A stretch of DNA of 64,000 nt, taken from contig JBEWZL010000083.1 in NCBI GenBank assembly GCA_045837725.1, positions 221,954-285,953 of the forward strand, in the 5' to 3' direction. Positions 1 through 11,601 of the stretch are shown one piece after another. A model generated the notes under the pieces. The model worked only from the letters and a program-made list of their open reading frames with translations. It made no database searches and was not told the origin of the DNA. Numbering within the stretch: position 1 is the stretch's first letter; the number at the start of each line of letters is the position of its first letter. The position numbers and the translations under genes are program-made. This DNA comes from Vermamoeba vermiformis. Lineage: Eukaryota; Tubulinea; Echinamoebida.

Positions 1-17
1 TAAAAAAAATCAACACA

Positions 18-426
18 ATGCGCGCTCTTTTGATCTCTCTCGTGGTCTTGGCTGCTGTAGCCTTTGCTGCTGCTCAATCTAATAGCAACTTCACTGGTCC
101 TGCTTGCTACTCCCGCTATGTCAATGGTTGCCAACAAGAACTCAACACTTGCTTGAGCTGGAACAATCGTCCTGCTTGCAATTGCTACGGCTTGACTATG
201 CAGTAAGTAATGCGATATAAATATTGAATTTTGTAGCGATACTCACCGAGTTTTCCGCAGATGCCTCTGGAGCTTGGGATGTGCCTCTGAAGACCTCACA
301 AATGCTTGCTATAATGCTTGCGGTACTGGCGATGCTAGCAAAGTTTGTGTTGTCAACTCTGCTGCTTTCTCTGGTGTCAGCATGGTCGTCGTCTTGGGCG
401 CTGCTCTTTTGGCTCTCTTCCACTAG
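18..426 (+). CDS. small secreted Cys-rich protein, probably GPI-anchored
   Basis: Two exons (18-202 and 261-426) join in phase 2 across a 58-bp GT-AG intron and give 116 residues. The N-terminus (MRALLISLVVLAAVAFA) is a classic signal peptide. The mature part has about ten cysteines, including CNCYG before the intron and CYNACG after it. The last residues are hydrophobic (VVVLGAALLALFH) after a Ser/Gly-rich stretch, as in GPI-attachment signals. The protein is therefore expected outside the cell on the plasma membrane. I do not recognise the family. A protein with the same plan, but no clear sequence match, lies at 43707-44144. The start is the first ATG and has an A-rich leader. Splice sites and phase agree well. 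Confidence 0.7.
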
Positions 427-525
427 ATCTGCCATGAATTAACACCCCTTATTTAATCAAATAATTAATATTTGTAAATAGAGTTATTTCTTATCGTTAG
501 AATTTGAAATAAACTTCTTTCGTAA

Positions 526-810
526 ATGAATGTCTCTCTGTTAGTTTTGGTCATAATTTTATTTCTGCCAGAACAAAGCAACGCGGATTCAGATTTTTGG
601 CACGCAGTGCATGTTGCAGGAAGGAATAGTGTGAAGTGTTCACTCAGGTTTTACACGACCGCAGCAGACATCCAACAATGTAAGTTTCCTTCTCGCGTAC
701 AGAATTTTTTCGCTACCCAAATTGTACGGTACTATGGTGAAGACTTAGTAAGGCTATACAAAGACAGAAGCAATCGATCTATATTTACGCTCGCGGATAC
801 GTATCTTTGA
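526..810 (+). CDS. small secreted protein of unknown function
   Basis: A single open exon of 94 residues begins with a strong signal peptide (MNVSLLVLVIILFLPEQSNA), so the product is probably secreted or enters the ER. The rest is a mixed polar sequence with two cysteines and no motif I recognise. It starts 100 bp after the previous stop codon. An alternative model splices 800-858 (GTATCT...GGCAG, 59 bp, in phase) to an extra 30 codons ending at 949. That would leave only two bases before the next start codon, so the unspliced form is preferred. Confidence 0.5.
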   Translation: MNVSLLVLVIILFLPEQSNADSDFWHAVHVAGRNSVKCSLRFYTTAADIQQCKFPSRVQNFFATQIVRYYGEDLVRLYKDRSNRSIFTLADTYL

Positions 811-951
811 TGTTCTTTCGTAGCTAACATTGCTACTTTTTCACCGAATTTCCGGCAGTATTTCGAGCTTGAGGACTTTTGCCAAGCGACAAGGACAGCA
901 TTTTGCTATTACCAATCAACTTAAATGTATAGAAGATAAATACGAGTAATC

Positions 952-3258
952 ATGCTCATTACTAACAAATTGAAAAAGCCTACTAATGGCGCGGGATCCG
1001 TTATCTTACTTCGCGGTACCTTCTCGCCAATCCATTCTGGTAAATTTCAGATTACAGTCAGATACCTTAACTTACTTAATATGAAAGGTCACTTGCATGT
1101 TTTGGATCTTGCGCGACAATTTATAATTGAAAAGCAATCCCAAAAGTTGCTTGGAGGTAAAAAATGTTTACGTATGCTTTGTCCATATTCGTGTACTCAT
1201 AATATATTAGAATACCTTTCCCCAATGCATTACAAATGCGAGATGGAGAAGTTAGGCGATGACTCGATCCCTACCTATCATCGCCTGAATATGATCAGAG
1301 AGGTGTTGCAGCGACAAGACAAGCTCATGTTGTTTGATTGGGAGTGTCACAGAGACGAGCCTGCTGATACGTAAGCGAATGATTGATAGTTAACTTGCAA
1401 TGTAAAGACGCGACCGTTTCATAATCTTTGTATGGCACTCTTTATGAATGCAATAATGACACTTTGACATATTGACACGTGTCACCAACAGGCTCGAAGT
1501 GACTGAAGAATTCAAATCAAGATTGCTGCGCAGTGTCCCTGAGCTCAGCGAGGACAAGCTGCAATTGTACTACGTTTGTGGCATGGTACGAAGGTGTTTG
1601 AAGTTAACTGCGGATCTAATAGCGATTGTACCTAGGACTCACTTCCCAAAGGTATTTCAGAGGCGTGGTTCAAGAACTACAATCTACTTTGTGTCGTGAA
1701 TAGAGAGGGCGATGAAAAGCAGTACAATGAATTGAAAGAGCGCTATCCTGAGCACGTGCACCAGATCAAGGGCGAGACGCGCAATGTGCGGTCAGAAATG
1801 ATCAGAAAAACATTGAGAGACTCGAAAGAGCTCGAAGAGGACGACAAGGTGCAAAAAATATTGAAATTTGTGCACTTAGAAGAGGTCGCAAAGTACATTG
1901 TCAAACACAATCTGTGGGACAAGGAGGAGAAGGTTGGAGGCAGCTTCCGTGAATGTTGCAACTAATTGCCTTATTAGGAAAAAGGAGTCGATCACTCAGA
2001 GCTGTTCCCGACCATCTTCAAGAACTTTGGGCTGTATAATTTCAAAATAGGCAACAACCAATTTTGGGTCGAGAAGGCTATGAGCACGGAGATGGGCAAG
2101 CCTAAATTCATCGTGTCCGTGCTCAACAGCGACAAGTTCGAGATGAAGTATTTCATCGGCAATGTCAGCGTCGATTCAATCTCCGAAGACGAGATCGAGT
2201 TCAACATCAACACGCTCAGCAACCTCAGCAAAGTGTTGCACATGAGCGAGCAAGAAGAAGACACGCTCGAAGAAGAGGCATTGCAGCACAGCGCTGAGGG
2301 CGATGAGTTCAGCGGAAAATTAAAAGTGACGATCACACATCACTTGCGCATTCCCAAAACAGGCAAGTGCACCTACTTCAACGAGCTGTTCCCAGATTAT
2401 CGCTGGTTCATTCTGCCGTTCTACAACAGCAACTCCGACGACCTCGACTTCGCCACCAAGACAAAGTATCTCGCTTACGGCATGGCGAAATTTCACATGG
2501 CCTCGTCCCTGGTCAGTGTCTCGCGCACGACCGAGCTCAACATCAAAGAAATGCGTGACGCGTGTCAAAAACTTGTCAAGTTGAACGACAAGTTTGGCAC
2601 CATGGCGCAGTGGCTCAATGAATTTGAACAGAGTGCGTTGTTCGACGAGTGGGAGTACTTGCCTAAAATGTACATTCACAACGACTTTCAGCCCAAGAAC
2701 ATTCTCTTGCACAACAAGAAACAGCTCACCACTGGTAACGGAAAAAATTGTAGTATATTTAGAATGGACTTACCTAATTTGGAAATATTCCGTAGTGTTC
2801 ATCATCGATGCCGAGGGAGGCATCTTTGGTCCACGCATCTTCGATTTGTATTTCTTGCTGCTGTGGAATGACAAGGCTGAAGGGCTGAACGAAGAGAATT
2901 ATCCGCGCAGATTCAGCTCGGTGATGCACATCTATCAGAAGCACGCACCGACATTGACACCCACTGAGAAGCGTTTGTTGGCCCCTGCACTGGCCATCAA
3001 GGCCATCATGACTGCCACGGTATGAATCGGCACGTTATTAATTATGAACTGGCACTGTATTTATGTCTTACTATCAATCGACAGGCCGTTGGAAATGAAG
3101 CAGTGAATCCAGACTGCGTTGCACCCAAAGAAGTGCTGCAAGAGGTGTTGAACGGTCACATTAGAGGATTTGACATGTTGACACGTGTCAAAGCAGGTGA
3201 GGAATTAGTGCAAATAATTGACTCGAGCTACAAGAAGAAGGATACAATCGCCGCTTAA
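952..3258 (+). CDS. NMNAT-like adenylyltransferase fused to APH-type kinase
   Basis: Eight exons (952-1039, 1088-1156, 1211-1370, 1492-1585, 1636-1932, 1978-2734, 2796-3019, 3085-3258) stay in phase and give 620 residues. Residues ~1-236 match nicotinamide/nicotinate mononucleotide adenylyltransferase, which makes NAD: GTFSPIHSGHLHV (nucleotide-binding G-x-F-x-P..GH motif), YLSPMH, FDWEC and SEMIRKTLR in place of the ISSTxxR motif. Residues ~237-620 look like an aminoglycoside/choline-kinase-fold phosphotransferase: YIHNDFQPKNILL is the catalytic HxDxxxxN loop and FIIDAEGG the metal-binding strand. The join rests on a 45-bp intron, 1933-1977, with donor GTTGGA, branch CTAAT and acceptor TTATTAG; both sides are phase 0. 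If that intron is not used, the NMNAT ends at 1965 and the kinase is a separate gene without a good start upstream of 2080. The kinase substrate is unknown; a nicotinamide-riboside role, as in bacterial NadR, is only inference. Confidence 0.72.
1473..1484. repeat. TGACACGTGTCA palindrome (copy 1)
   Basis: An exact 12-bp palindrome with an E-box core (CACGTG) lies inside the third intron of the NMNAT-APH gene, ending seven bases before its acceptor. It is one of six exact copies in the window. Confidence 0.9.
3179..3190. repeat. TGACACGTGTCA palindrome (copy 2)
   Basis: An exact copy lies within the last coding exon of the NMNAT-APH gene, where it encodes Leu-Thr-Arg-Val-Lys with its neighbours. 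Confidence 0.9.
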
Positions 3259-3377
3259 TGTCAAGCGAACTATTGCGTTATTTTCAATGATAATTAAATC
3301 AACAAAGCGATTTTGAAACGTCGTTAATTTTAACAGTTCTATAATACAATTTAGGACTTACTACTACACAAATCACG

Positions 3378-6300
3378 TTACTTTTTCTTCGCCAAATCAT
3401 CGCGTAATTTTCCAACCAATGCCTCGAGTGCTTTGTTCTTATCTTCCAATTCTTTTATACGCGCTGTTTAAATGTTAGATCTGTATCGCGGTCGTAAGAT
3501 TTCAATGCGTACCTGACTGCTTGGCTGTTAGTTCCCGCAGCTGTTCAACTTCGGTCTTGTTCTTAGTTGGCGAGCCAATTGGCGGGGGAGCAACGATGAG
3601 GGGCTTGGAAGTGACAGATTTGAGTGGACTGTTCGGATCTGACACGAGGTCCTTAATGATCATTGTTCCTGCACCAAAATTCTCGTAGTCGTCGTCCTCG
3701 TCTTCGTTGTTGACATTATTCACACGCGGCGCTGTCTCTCTGAAAATGACAGTCTTGCCGTCAGCCACGAAGATCTCGTCGTCATCGGGCAGGTTGAAGT
3801 TGTCGTCTTTGATGACCATTGTCACGCCAAAGTCGTCGGTGAGGTCGTCCTTGGTGATCATCGTGTCAATGCCATTCTTGAACACCATCGTGCCCGAGTC
3901 CTCGTCGTATTCATCAATGTCCTCCAACACTTTGATCGTACCGCCACCCGAGATCTGATACTCGTTCGAGTCCTCTTTGATGATCATCGTGCCGCCGTCC
4001 ATTTCAACAATTTCCAAATCATCTTTGACAATCATCGTTGACTCCTCATCGCCAGAGTCCATGGGACTGCGCACTGGACTGCGAATGACGGGTGAGCCTG
4101 GCCGCGAGAGTCGTTCAGCAGGTGGGTCGGGCCGTCTTTGCGCGGTGTGCCAGTGAGTTTCGGCTTGGAACTCGACGGTGGAATGGGCGGGATATTGCCC
4201 GGCGCGGTAATTCGTTTGTTGACCTTTGGTGAGGCAGGGTAGTCGGTGTTGACTAAGGGTCGTGCGGCCAAATCACCGTCAGAGACTGTGCGTTTTGTCG
4301 GTGGTTTGTTGGGGGTCGGTGCTGACTGGGGTTTTTCTACGAGGAAATCTGGCGGCGGTGGCAAGACATTGGTGTTTCTTGTGCGCGTTACCTCGGGTGC
4401 ATTCATGCTCTGAGTGCACTGTTAGAACACGAATATAAACCTGATATTAATCAACGGTACCTTTCGCTTTTCGAGTGCAATTTCCATTCGATCTCGCAGC
4501 ACATTAGGTCCCTTGACATTCTTGAAGAACGGATGTGACAGCAGTTCCATGGCTGTTGGTCGCTTGGCAGGATCTTTTTGCAAGCACAAAGCAATGAAAT
4601 CGTTCAAGTCATCGGACCACTCACTGGGGTCTTTAAATGTCGGGCTCGGGTGTTGCGGACTGGTCACCTGTCGCATGGCTCTAAAAATAGGAATGGCACT
4701 GTTGGGTGGTGCGCCATCGCCCATTTCAATCGCTGTAATGCCCAGCGACCAAATGTCACATTTGCTGTCGTATTGTTTCTTTAAAATAACCTCCGGGGCC
4801 ATCCTATCAACGTAATATTTAATAACATATCTCTTAGACTTGCCGAAATTTCACGTACCAAAGTGGTGTGCCAACGGTTTCAGAAACTTCTTTGACTTGA
4901 CTTTGCAATTGATCTGACACGCCAAAATCGGCGATTTTAACTTCACCGCGCTCATTCAACAAGATATTTGCTGCTTTGACGTCTCTGTGAATGATATTTT
5001 GACTGTGTAAGTACGTCAGGGCCTTGACTGCGCTGAAAATAACGAATTTGATTTGTTCTTCGTCGAGTGGCTCTTCACCGGTCAAAATTAAGTCTTTAAT
5101 TGAGCCCAAGGCACAATAATCCATCAAAATCTTCAAAATGATCGTTAGAAAAAGAAAATGTTAAAAAAGATGAATGCGTACCCAAACGTGTTTTCCTTTC
5201 ATTACGGTGCCAAAATAGCTGACCACGCATGCATTTTTACATTTCTTCAAAATTTCGACTTCTTTTTTGATGGACTCGTAATTGTCTACGTTTTGGATCT
5301 CTTTGATTGCCAATTCAAAATTAGTTTCTTTGTGCACTCCTTTGTATACTGCACCAAAAGATCTAATAGTCGGAAATATTAAAATACAATTTCTTTCAGT
5401 ATTGCCTAATTAGGCATACCCTTGGCCGAGCTTCTCTTGCACTTGAAATATTTCTTCGGGATTGTTGCCTTGCCACTCAAAATTCAAATTGACGTGGTAA
5501 TGATGTTGCCAATTGTACGGCATGCCAATACCCTCTATTAAATGAATTAACAAAGAGCCTCTAATTAAGCCAAAGTATTGTCAGAATATTACCGTCGCCT
5601 TCAACAGCAGGTTTTTTAACTTTTTTGCTCGCAAGGTTGCTACTCGACACGGCTCTTTTATCAAGCACCAATGACTTTCGTTTTAATTTCTTCGCGGTCA
5701 CAATTTTATCTCCGCGCTTGTCTTCACTTATCAAATTATCTGTCGAATAATGTCGTTAATAAGCTTATCTAGTACGGCATTAACTACGTACCCAAGTGAT
5801 AAAGAATGATCAGTTCGTTCGAGTTCATGTTGCGCGTCTTATATACACCTTGTTTGCGCGACAAATAGAACTCTTGTTTGCCACCGCCGAAGATAAACAG
5901 CTTGCTTTTTGACGCGTTCAAATTGGCTGTGTGTTGACATCGACCAGTCAGCGCGGAATTAGCTCCGCCCAATGCACTCTTCATCTCACATTTCTTCCAA
6001 GTGTTGGCAGCTAAATGGCGTTAATATCATAATATCTTATAGCAATTGACGGGACTTACTCAGATCTAAAATACTGACGTCATCGAATGCACTCGTTTTG
6101 GACGTGGATTGCAACTTGTCACCAGATCCGCCAAATACCAACAAATTGTCACGATAAAAAGTCGTTGTGTGCGAGAAACGAGGCGTTGGGATATCGCCTC
6201 CCATCGATATTTTGGCCCAGGTATTATTTCCTAATTAGGCAATCGTTAAAATTGTTATGAGAACCAAAGATATTTTGTTCGCGTACTGATGTCAAACGAG

Positions 6301-7402
6301 TAAAAGTCGTTAAAAGTTCCCCATTGGCCGCACGCTCCACCAAACAAATACATCTGCGTTTCCGAGCTGTCGTTGAGTGTCATCGTGTGACCTGATCGCG
6401 GACTCGGCTTGTGACCACGTGTGTCAATGGTCTCCCACTTTTGAGTCACTATCGCAACGAAAAGTTAATTGGATTTTTAAAATTAGCCAAAATCTTGCAC
6501 TGGCATGCAAAATAATAATGATAGCATAGTACTAAGCGAGTGTATAAATCGACTTAATTATTAGTTTTTTTTGAACGTGACTGTAAATTAATTAATTTTT
6601 TACCTGTGTCAAACCGCACAATTTGGTTGGTAAATGTCGAATGATTACGACCGCCAAAGAAATAAATTGATTTTCCTACTGCGGTGGCTGTATGACCTGA
6701 ACTTGGCTGCGGTGCTTTCGACGAGATCCGATTCCAGTCCATCCGCTCTAAGAAGTTTAAAAAGGTTATTTCACGCGCCAAAACCGTAGATCCGCATAAA
6801 AGTTTGAAATAGACAAAATCTTAAGCGAATACGAATTATTTGTGCGATAGATACCTGTATCAAGCACGAATATGCTCTTGAGGCATTTGTAACCGTCAAA
6901 TCCACCAAATAAATACAGTTTGTCGCCAACATTGCTGCAAGTATGTAAACAGCGCGGTGAGGGCCGCTCTGCCAATGTAACGACCGATTTCCACTCCATT
7001 ATACCTAGTAAGGAAAAGAACGTCAGATCGAGCTTATTTAACGCAAATAAAATTTATCTTTGATCAAGCTGCTTTGCAATTATTTTAATTAATATTTAGA
7101 GTATATAAAAGAAAGGATTATGGAGGATAAGACGGGAGTTTTCAACATCAGTTGGGAAAGTTTAAAAAAATTCAATTTTAAGTAAACCAAGTTAAATATC
7201 ACTTCTATGCTAAATTTATCGTGCAAAATATTCCATATTTCATACCATCAGTATTGAGAATATAACTATCGTTTAACAAAGCTCGCTTTCCATCATCTCC
7301 TCCAAAAATAAATAATTTGGTTCCATCGCCTAGCGGAGTCGTTGTGTGGCATGACCGAGGTGGAGGAATGGTCGTATTAAATGAGGGAATAATCCACGAC
7401 AT
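3378..7402 (-). CDS. Kelch-repeat, CRIB and STE20/MST-like protein kinase
   Basis: Thirteen exons on the minus strand (7402-7246, 7004-6855, 6747-6604, 6448-6287, 6230-6060, 6010-5792, 5739-5593, 5534-5420, 5362-5182, 5130-4859, 4803-4461, 4418-3513, 3463-3378) encode about 1,015 residues. The N-terminal ~390 residues hold about six Kelch blades (LFIFGGDDG, LYLFGGFDG, IYFFGGRNH, MYLFGGACG, LLVFGGSGD, LFIFGGGKQ). A basic linker leads to GMPYNWQHHYHV, a CRIB-like Rho/Rac-binding motif, placed directly before the kinase. The kinase is complete: GQGSFGAVYKG glycine loop, AIKEI lysine, HRDVKAANIL catalytic loop, DFGVSDQ, and GTPLW-MAPEVI, the last split by an intron. The tail repeats T-M-I/V-hydrophobic-K/R about seven times among acids, like the GTMV segments of MST1/2, and ends in a short coiled coil (ELEDKNKALEALVGKLRDD). 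It probably acts in Rho-GTPase/Hippo-type signalling to the cytoskeleton. The exon 4418-3513 needs a one-base frame change in the linker near 4100-4200. Confidence 0.82.
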
Positions 7403-7621
7403 TTAACAACGGTATTTTGGAAATCCGACGAGATGGAATCTGAATTTTTGCTGACTGCAGTTTATCTATTGATAGTGCTGTCTGCTCTTTCTTTGTGTTA
7501 TGATAGTTTAAGCGAACGAGGGACAAATTCGCCAAAACCAAACTGTCATAATCTTGTCCGCGGGAGATAACTCTGCAGATCGCAATCGGTTCTAATAATA
7601 GTTGTTTATTGGTGTATTAAT

Positions 7622-10600
7622 TTACACAATGTTGTACAGGGTTTGGGCAGAGGTCGTAGTACCATCAGTACCGCCAATAATGAACACAAAAGGACGTTGC
7701 TTGACACAAGAGATCAAGCTCAAACTAGTGCCACTCCAGCCTGCATTCCAGCTAGAACCAAATGCTGCGACATCAGTTAACGAGCCTGCCTTGCCTTGAG
7801 ATGATGAGGCACCGCCTGTAAAGCCGATCTGACCGCTGGTTGTCTTGTACACGAACATGCAGTAGCCAGCGCGAGCCAAGGGACCATTGTCGGAATTGGT
7901 TGTAGCAGTGAAGGTCAATTGTCCATCAGCACTCAACTGAGTAGTTTCAATTGTCTGAATAAAAAGAATTAAAATCGATAAATTTAAACGGATCCAAAAA
8001 TAGCACCATACCTGACTGAACGAATTACCAGCGATACGACCACCACCAATGTAGATTTGCAATGCACCGGCAGGAACTTGGCTCAAAAACTCGTTGGTAA
8101 GCGTGACAGACGAGTGTCCGTAGCGTGCAGTGGCGAGGGAGTTCGTGCCATCGGTCCAAGCCGTCATGGTTTGGTTTTCACGGTCCTTGGCACTGGCTGC
8201 GGGGCTGACAGTAATCGTAGTAAACTCGTACGTGGCAAGAGGAGTAGAAGCATCGGCCAGACCACCGAAGCTGAAGATGAAGTACTGGTCGGTGGTCGAG
8301 GGTGTCGCGGTGCTGAGCAAGGTGCCCCAGGCGCGAGGCGAGTTCAAGCTGATAACTGCTTGCCAAACACCGAGACTGAGAGGAGGCAGAGGGGTGACAC
8401 TTGCGTCAACGTTACCACTGATATCCTCGTGGTAGGTGGTGTTGACTTGCGCCAACAAACCAAACTCACTCGACGAGCCATTCACTGTACGGTAGACGCG
8501 ATATCCCACGGCATCGGGAACTAAACACAACATGAGCAACAAGCGTCTAAAACTAATAGTTAGCACTTACTGGCATCCCAAGTCAGATTGACGTGGAAGT
8601 TTCCGATATCAGCACTGAGTCCAGCGGGGAGATAGATCGTGAAAATGTCACCGGGCAAGGACTCGCCGCCAGGGTTGATGGCATCATCAGCAGCAAAGAC
8701 GGCGCTGACGCGGTACAAGAAGGCACCTCCTTGATTGAAAATGGCACCAGCAGTCTCACCGCGAACTAATGAAGTGTCGGCAGTGACAGAAGGAGTTGCG
8801 AGTGGGTTCAGAATGTGCGATCTATACACTGCACTTGTAGGGCCTGTGCCGTTGTTACCGCATTGAACATAGACGAATTGGCCTTAAAGGAAAGTCAGTA
8901 ACGAGAACGAGCCAGTTCAAATGCTACTTACTAACAGTGACAGCGGAAGTGAATGTGCACGGAGTAGGGAGTTGATTGCGTTGTTTGCTCCACGTGCCCA
9001 ACTTGCCGAAAATATCGAGCTGCATGATGTTAGTTTGAATAGATTTAACTTGGTGGTAATCAGTTACTTACAGGAGCTGAATCGATAGTGCTGTAAGCAG
9101 AAGGCACAGAGTCGGCGTAGGTAATTCCTGTTGCTGTGTCACCACCAACGGCGTACAAGACACGAGTAGAGGTTGAAGGCTGGCCAATAGTCAACGAGGC
9201 AGCACGACGAGGTGAGGCCATGGATGAAGTGGCAGAAAAGTCGTCAAGATTCATCGCAGAGCCCTTGACAGAGAAGCCAGTGAAGCGGGCAAAGGCATCA
9301 TCAGAGTTGACGACGGTGACAGTGCAGACCACCGACTTACCGCCACCAGTCAAAGCATAGATTGAGTTCAATGGAACGGTGACAGCGATAGTAGTGGCAG
9401 TTTGGCTGGTGATTGTTGCGTTGAACTGACCATTGGTAGTGCCAAAAATGTTCGAGCAAGAGAGTTGCACTGCAGTGACATTGTCGAAATTAGCGCCGTT
9501 GATTGAAGTAGCAGAGGATTGGCCGCTCACGAGACCGTCAGGCGAGATTGAAGTGATGACAGGAGGTGGTTGTTCAGTCACAACGATGGCGTCACGCATC
9601 ACACCGACTTGACTGTCAGGAAGTGGATTGACGACAATCAAGTCGTATGAACCCACGGAGATCTTGGAGGTGTCAACGCTGGCAGTGATAGATTGGCCGT
9701 TGATGTACGACACACCGCGCAAGGCAATGGCATTAGAGCCAGCACGTGACAAGTAAGCACGAGGGATGGGTTGGAATTGATCTCCGGAATTAGCGGCGAC
9801 AACAGTGATGGAGGCAGAAGTAGCGTTGATCCAAATGAACGAAGGATCGACGGATTGAATTACGATGCCTGATTCAGCGCGCACAATGAGGCCGCTGCGT
9901 AACAAGCCGAAGCAGCCAGAGACGTCAAATTGCGACACAACAATGATATCGTAGGTGCCGTTGGATAAAGCGAGTGGTTCAATATTCACTAACAACTCGT
10001 TGAAAGTAGTTCCGTAGCTCACAATGTTGCTCGTCATGTTGAAAAGTTCGCCCGTTTGAGTGTTGCGGAAGATTAATTCCTCCACGCTGGAGTTCAATCC
10101 GCTCGTGTAAAGTGTCACTAGATCATGTCAATAATGCATTTTAGCTATACTAATTCTTTTACCTTGAATGGAGGCGTTTTGATAAATAACTGGCGGGTCG
10201 GCGAACAAAACGAGCGTGTTAATGGATGAAGAAACTGAAAGGCGGAGTTAGTTAGGTGTAATGTCTATATCTAATCACGTACCATCAAGGCTTGCTTCAG
10301 CGGAGCTGTTGCAGGGATCGGCGTTGACCACTTTGATTTTTCTAGGCGCGGTGTTTGTTGGATCTGCCGATAAAAAAAAAAATCGCGTGTCAGCATTGAT
10401 TCACGGAAGATGAAGAAATGAAATTTACCTTGTGTCGGTAATGCAATATTGATTGAATGGCAATCAAATACATTCGGGCGTCTGTAAATTTGTAGGTCTG
10501 AAAAAAAAGTTAGGTCAGATCTGCCGTTAAGTTTCTTCTGTTCTTACCTTCACAATCGCCTAAAGTAAAGTCTACATTTACGTCATCGACAGTCACAACA

Positions 10601-10827
10601 GGTAGTTTGCCTTCAATATTCAGAAAGCCGTTTCCAAAAACTGTGATATTTACGGCATCTGCGGAGGGACAGATCGAGCTCGGGTAAACAGAGGTTACAT
10701 TAGCGAAATGTGTCTCGCAAGGGACTGGTCGCGGAATCAACGTCGCTAACAATATGACGAGCAGCACAACTGTACCAGCGATGGGCACCCAGATCTTCCA
10801 AGCGTACTGACCAAACTTTTCGTTCAT
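7622..10827 (-). CDS. membrane-anchored TIG/IPT, Kelch and FN3 surface protein
   Basis: The start at 10827 begins a short cytosolic stretch followed by one membrane helix (VPIAGTVVLLVILLATLIP), so the protein is probably type II with a large C-terminal ectodomain. The ectodomain has IPT/TIG-type immunoglobulin folds: a first one after the helix (VTSVYPSSICPSADAVNITV) and two more in the long exon 9060-10118 (VITSISPDGLVSGQSS). Kelch-like GG strands follow (LYAVGGDT, IFSFGGLAD, VFIIGGTDG), with an FN3-like strand (LTWDAIPDAVGYRVYR) formed across the intron 8521-8570. Other clear introns include 7955-8011. The stop is at 7622-7624. Mixed TIG and Kelch ectodomains are typical of adhesion or attractin/plexin-like proteins. 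The partner is unknown. The small 5' exons between 10119 and 10510 are modelled less surely than the rest. Confidence 0.68.
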
Positions 10828-11601
10828 TTATGTGCTTGTATTGATTTGAGGTGAATAGAATAATAAAATGGTCGATGCTCCAACGCCATTTTATATGTTT
10901 CAGCAATATCTATGTGCCAATAAGGATTCAAATTTGCCGACACTAATTTTGGCAAATATTACGTTGCAGGGCGTAATGAAACCTTAAATTAAAGGTCTCG
11001 GAGATTAACCACACTCTAGTCACGATAGTATACATGACAAGGAATGATAAATAGGTTAATGTTTGCTGCAGAAGCTTCCGGATGTGGTCGGTTTGTCCAA
11101 CGGCCAATATTTTCGGCAATGGACCAAAATCAAATTTACGGTAATGACATAAAATATTCCGTATCTTATTCTTGTAAATTTTGTCAGTTGTACCAACTAC
11201 AAAACCGAAAGAAGATTACTGAAATTGAATTAATTGCTTCGAAAATAACCGTTATCGTTCTACTTGTAGGATATCAACGTAATTTCATCGATGGGATTAT
11301 TCATTAAATTATTTTAGTGGATATTCGTGATTTTGTAGAATTTAGAATAAAAGCTTATATGACCGGTGGATCAACTTCCAATTCAACAAGATTAACAACG
11401 CCGATTGTAGCCACGTGTGCTAACGATTCTAATTCATGATATGCACTGTGGATTAACAGCATGTGGTAAAGCTAAACTGCGAAATTACTAGATCTTTTTT
11501 TTGACGCGCTGTTTTGACAGAAAATTGGTAGCTTGCGGTCATTATAAAATAATCTTTTATTTACGTGTATACAGCAACGAGGATATTGTAGATTGGTAAG
11601 A
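10828..11601. other. intergenic region between divergent genes
   Basis: This 774-bp AT-rich spacer separates the start of the TIG/Kelch gene (minus) from the next plus-strand gene, so it should hold both promoters. An open frame at 11044-11307 has no recognisable sequence, and its codons look like the surrounding noncoding DNA. I see no repeat or RNA gene. Confidence 0.5.

Noticed and set aside
1933-1977. NMNAT and kinase as two separate genes
   Set aside because: The kinase frame is open well upstream of its first ATG and meets an acceptor with a good branch motif, in phase with the NMNAT exon. The fusion is preferred but not proven, because the donor (GTTGGA) is unusual.
8057-8524. Plus-strand open frame of 155 codons
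   Set aside because: It is antisense to the well-supported FN3/Kelch exons of the minus-strand surface protein and has no recognisable product.
11044-11307. Open frame of 87 codons in the spacer
   Set aside because: Composition matches noncoding DNA, with no family match or splice context.
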